Assembly (NCBI RefSeq): GCF_026339955.1
Contig: NZ_JAPEPW010000001.1
Span: 4,583,001-4,647,000, forward strand
DNA length: 64,000 nt
From: Streptomyces sp. NBC_01549
GTDB lineage: Bacteria > Actinomycetota > Actinomycetes > Streptomycetales > Streptomycetaceae
Direction: 5' to 3'
Position numbers and translations under genes: made by a program. A model generated the notes under the pieces. The model did not search any database. It had not been told where the DNA came from and worked only from the letters and a program-made list of their open reading frames with translations. This document shows, piece by piece, positions 63,110 through 64,000 of this stretch; the stretch's first letter is position 1, and each line of letters starts with the position of its first letter.

Positions 63110-64000
63110 ATGCCTGCCGAAGCCGCTGTATCGGTGTTTCCACAGCTCGAAGCTCTGCTCCCGCATGTGCAGAAGCCGATCCAGTACGTCGGCGGAGAGC
63201 TCAACTCCACGGTCAAGCCCTGGGACGCCTGTGACGTCCGCTGGGCGCTGATGTACCCGGACGCCTACGAGGTCGGACTGCCCAACCAGGGCGTCATGAT
63301 CCTCTACGAGGTGCTGAACGAGCGCGAGGGCGTCCTCGCCGAGCGCACGTACAGCGTCTGGCCGGACCTGGAGGAGCTGATGCGTGAGCACCGGGTCCCC
63401 CAGTTCACGGTGGACAGCCACCGCCCGGTGAAGGCCTTCGACGTCTTCGGCCTGTCTTTCTCCACGGAGCTGGGCTACACGAACATGCTGACGGCCCTGG
63501 ACCTGGCCGGGATCCCGCTGGAGTCCAGGGACCGTACGCTCGACGACCCGATCGTCCTGGCCGGCGGCCACGCGGCGTTCAACCCCGAGCCGATCGCCGA
63601 CTTCATCGACGCGGCGATCATCGGTGATGGCGAGCAGGCCGTGCTCGACATGACGGAGATCATCCGGGCCTGGAAGGCGGAGGGCCGCCCGGGCGGCCGC
63701 GAGGAGGTCCTCTTCCGCCTGGCGAAGACGGGCAACGTCTACATTCCGGCGTTCTATGACGTCGAGTACCTCTCCGACGGCCGTATCGCCCGTGTCGTGC
63801 CCAACAAGTCGGGCGTCCCGTGGCGTGTGTCCAAACACACGGTCATGGACCTCGACGAGTGGCCGTACCCCAAGCAGCCGCTGGTCCCGCTGGCCGAGAC
63901 GGTCCACGAGCGGATGTCGGTGGAGATCTTCCGCGGCTGTACGCGCGGCTGCCGCTTCTGCCAGGCGGGCATGATCACCCGCCCGGTGCGCGAGCGCTCG
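63110..64000 (+). CDS. B12-binding radical SAM protein (TIGR03960-like), 5' part
   Basis: The first 297 codons are present; the gene runs off the window. The N-terminal half is a cobalamin-binding-like Rossmann domain (YPDAYEVGLPNQGVMILYEVL, FGLSFSTELGYTNML). The radical SAM cluster motif CxxxCxxC is near the end, CTRGCRFC (about 278-285). In many bacteria the family precedes a gene for TIGR03936 and rne/rplU genes. The ATG MPAEAAVSVFP is preferred over a GTG 45 bases earlier. The exact reaction is unknown. Confidence 0.9.
   Translation, partial: MPAEAAVSVFPQLEALLPHVQKPIQYVGGELNSTVKPWDACDVRWALMYPDAYEVGLPNQGVMILYEVLNEREGVLAERTYSVWPDLEELMREHRVPQFTVDSHRPVKAFDVFGLSFSTELGYTNMLTALDLAGIPLESRDRTLDDPIVLAGGHAAFNPEPIADFIDAAIIGDGEQAVLDMTEIIRAWKAEGRPGGREEVLFRLAKTGNVYIPAFYDVEYLSDGRIARVVPNKSGVPWRVSKHTVMDLDEWPYPKQPLVPLAETVHERMSVEIFRGCTRGCRFCQAGMITRPVRERS

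Overview
The window is a high-GC chromosomal segment from a Streptomyces-like actinobacterium. The evidence is strongly GC-biased third codon positions, many GTG starts, a paired clpP1/clpP2 locus with a separate clpX, an mreBCD-pbp2-rodA(sfr) cluster beside ndk and folC, a mycothiol-family DsbA protein next to pepN, SpoIIE-type phosphatase and LPXTG-type surface protein genes, and recurrent GC-rich intergenic repeats. No biosynthetic gene cluster, prophage, CRISPR array or rRNA operon is seen.

Layout. 0-24 kb carries mostly single-gene units: an M14 peptidase, pepN, a DUF1203 protein, asd, a sigma-factor/membrane-protein pair, a very large secreted subtilase, a CGNR regulator divergent from a VOC protein, a flavin-type oxidase, a Nudix hydrolase, a frameshifted Tat-exported metallophosphoesterase, a beta-lactamase-fold hydrolase, an MHYT sensor, a secreted hypothetical protein, an AbiEi/DUF559-like protein, a second pepN, an Rv2466c-like DsbA protein, a small cysteine protein and a histidine phosphatase. 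24-35 kb is accessory in character: two related amino-acid permeases, a truncated TauD dioxygenase, an IS605-type tnpB element that has itself been split by an IS701-like element, bioY, an LPKTG surface protein and a membrane Ser/Thr kinase. 35-42 kb holds rpiB, an Fpg/Nei glycosylase, an Eis-like acetyltransferase, a SpoIIE phosphatase, a MESH1-like HD protein, a membrane acyltransferase and a short membrane protein.

42-64 kb is core: tRNA-Gly(UCC), tRNA-Pro(UGG), tig, clpP1, clpP2, clpX, a membrane-anchored Pro/Gln-rich protein, valS, folC, a DUF4233 protein, ndk, mreB, mreC, mreD, pbp2 and rodA. A CYTH-CHAD protein follows, and the window ends inside a B12-binding radical SAM gene. Functionally this groups protein folding and regulated proteolysis (tig, clpP1P2X, with a candidate ClgR box before clpP1), valine charging and folate/nucleotide metabolism, and lateral and spore wall synthesis (mreBCD, PBP2, RodA).

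The order pepN, Rv2466c-like gene, rpiB, nei, tig, clpP1, clpP2, clpX, valS, folC, ndk parallels Mycobacterium tuberculosis (about Rv2467 down to Rv2445c). The 23.2-35.0 kb block with its nested insertion sequences therefore looks like an insertion between the Rv2466c-like gene and rpiB. The best-supported unusual structure is the nested transposon: removing 27295-28799 plus one copy of a 5-bp duplication (TTTGA) restores a full 414-codon TnpB with all three RuvC acidic residues.
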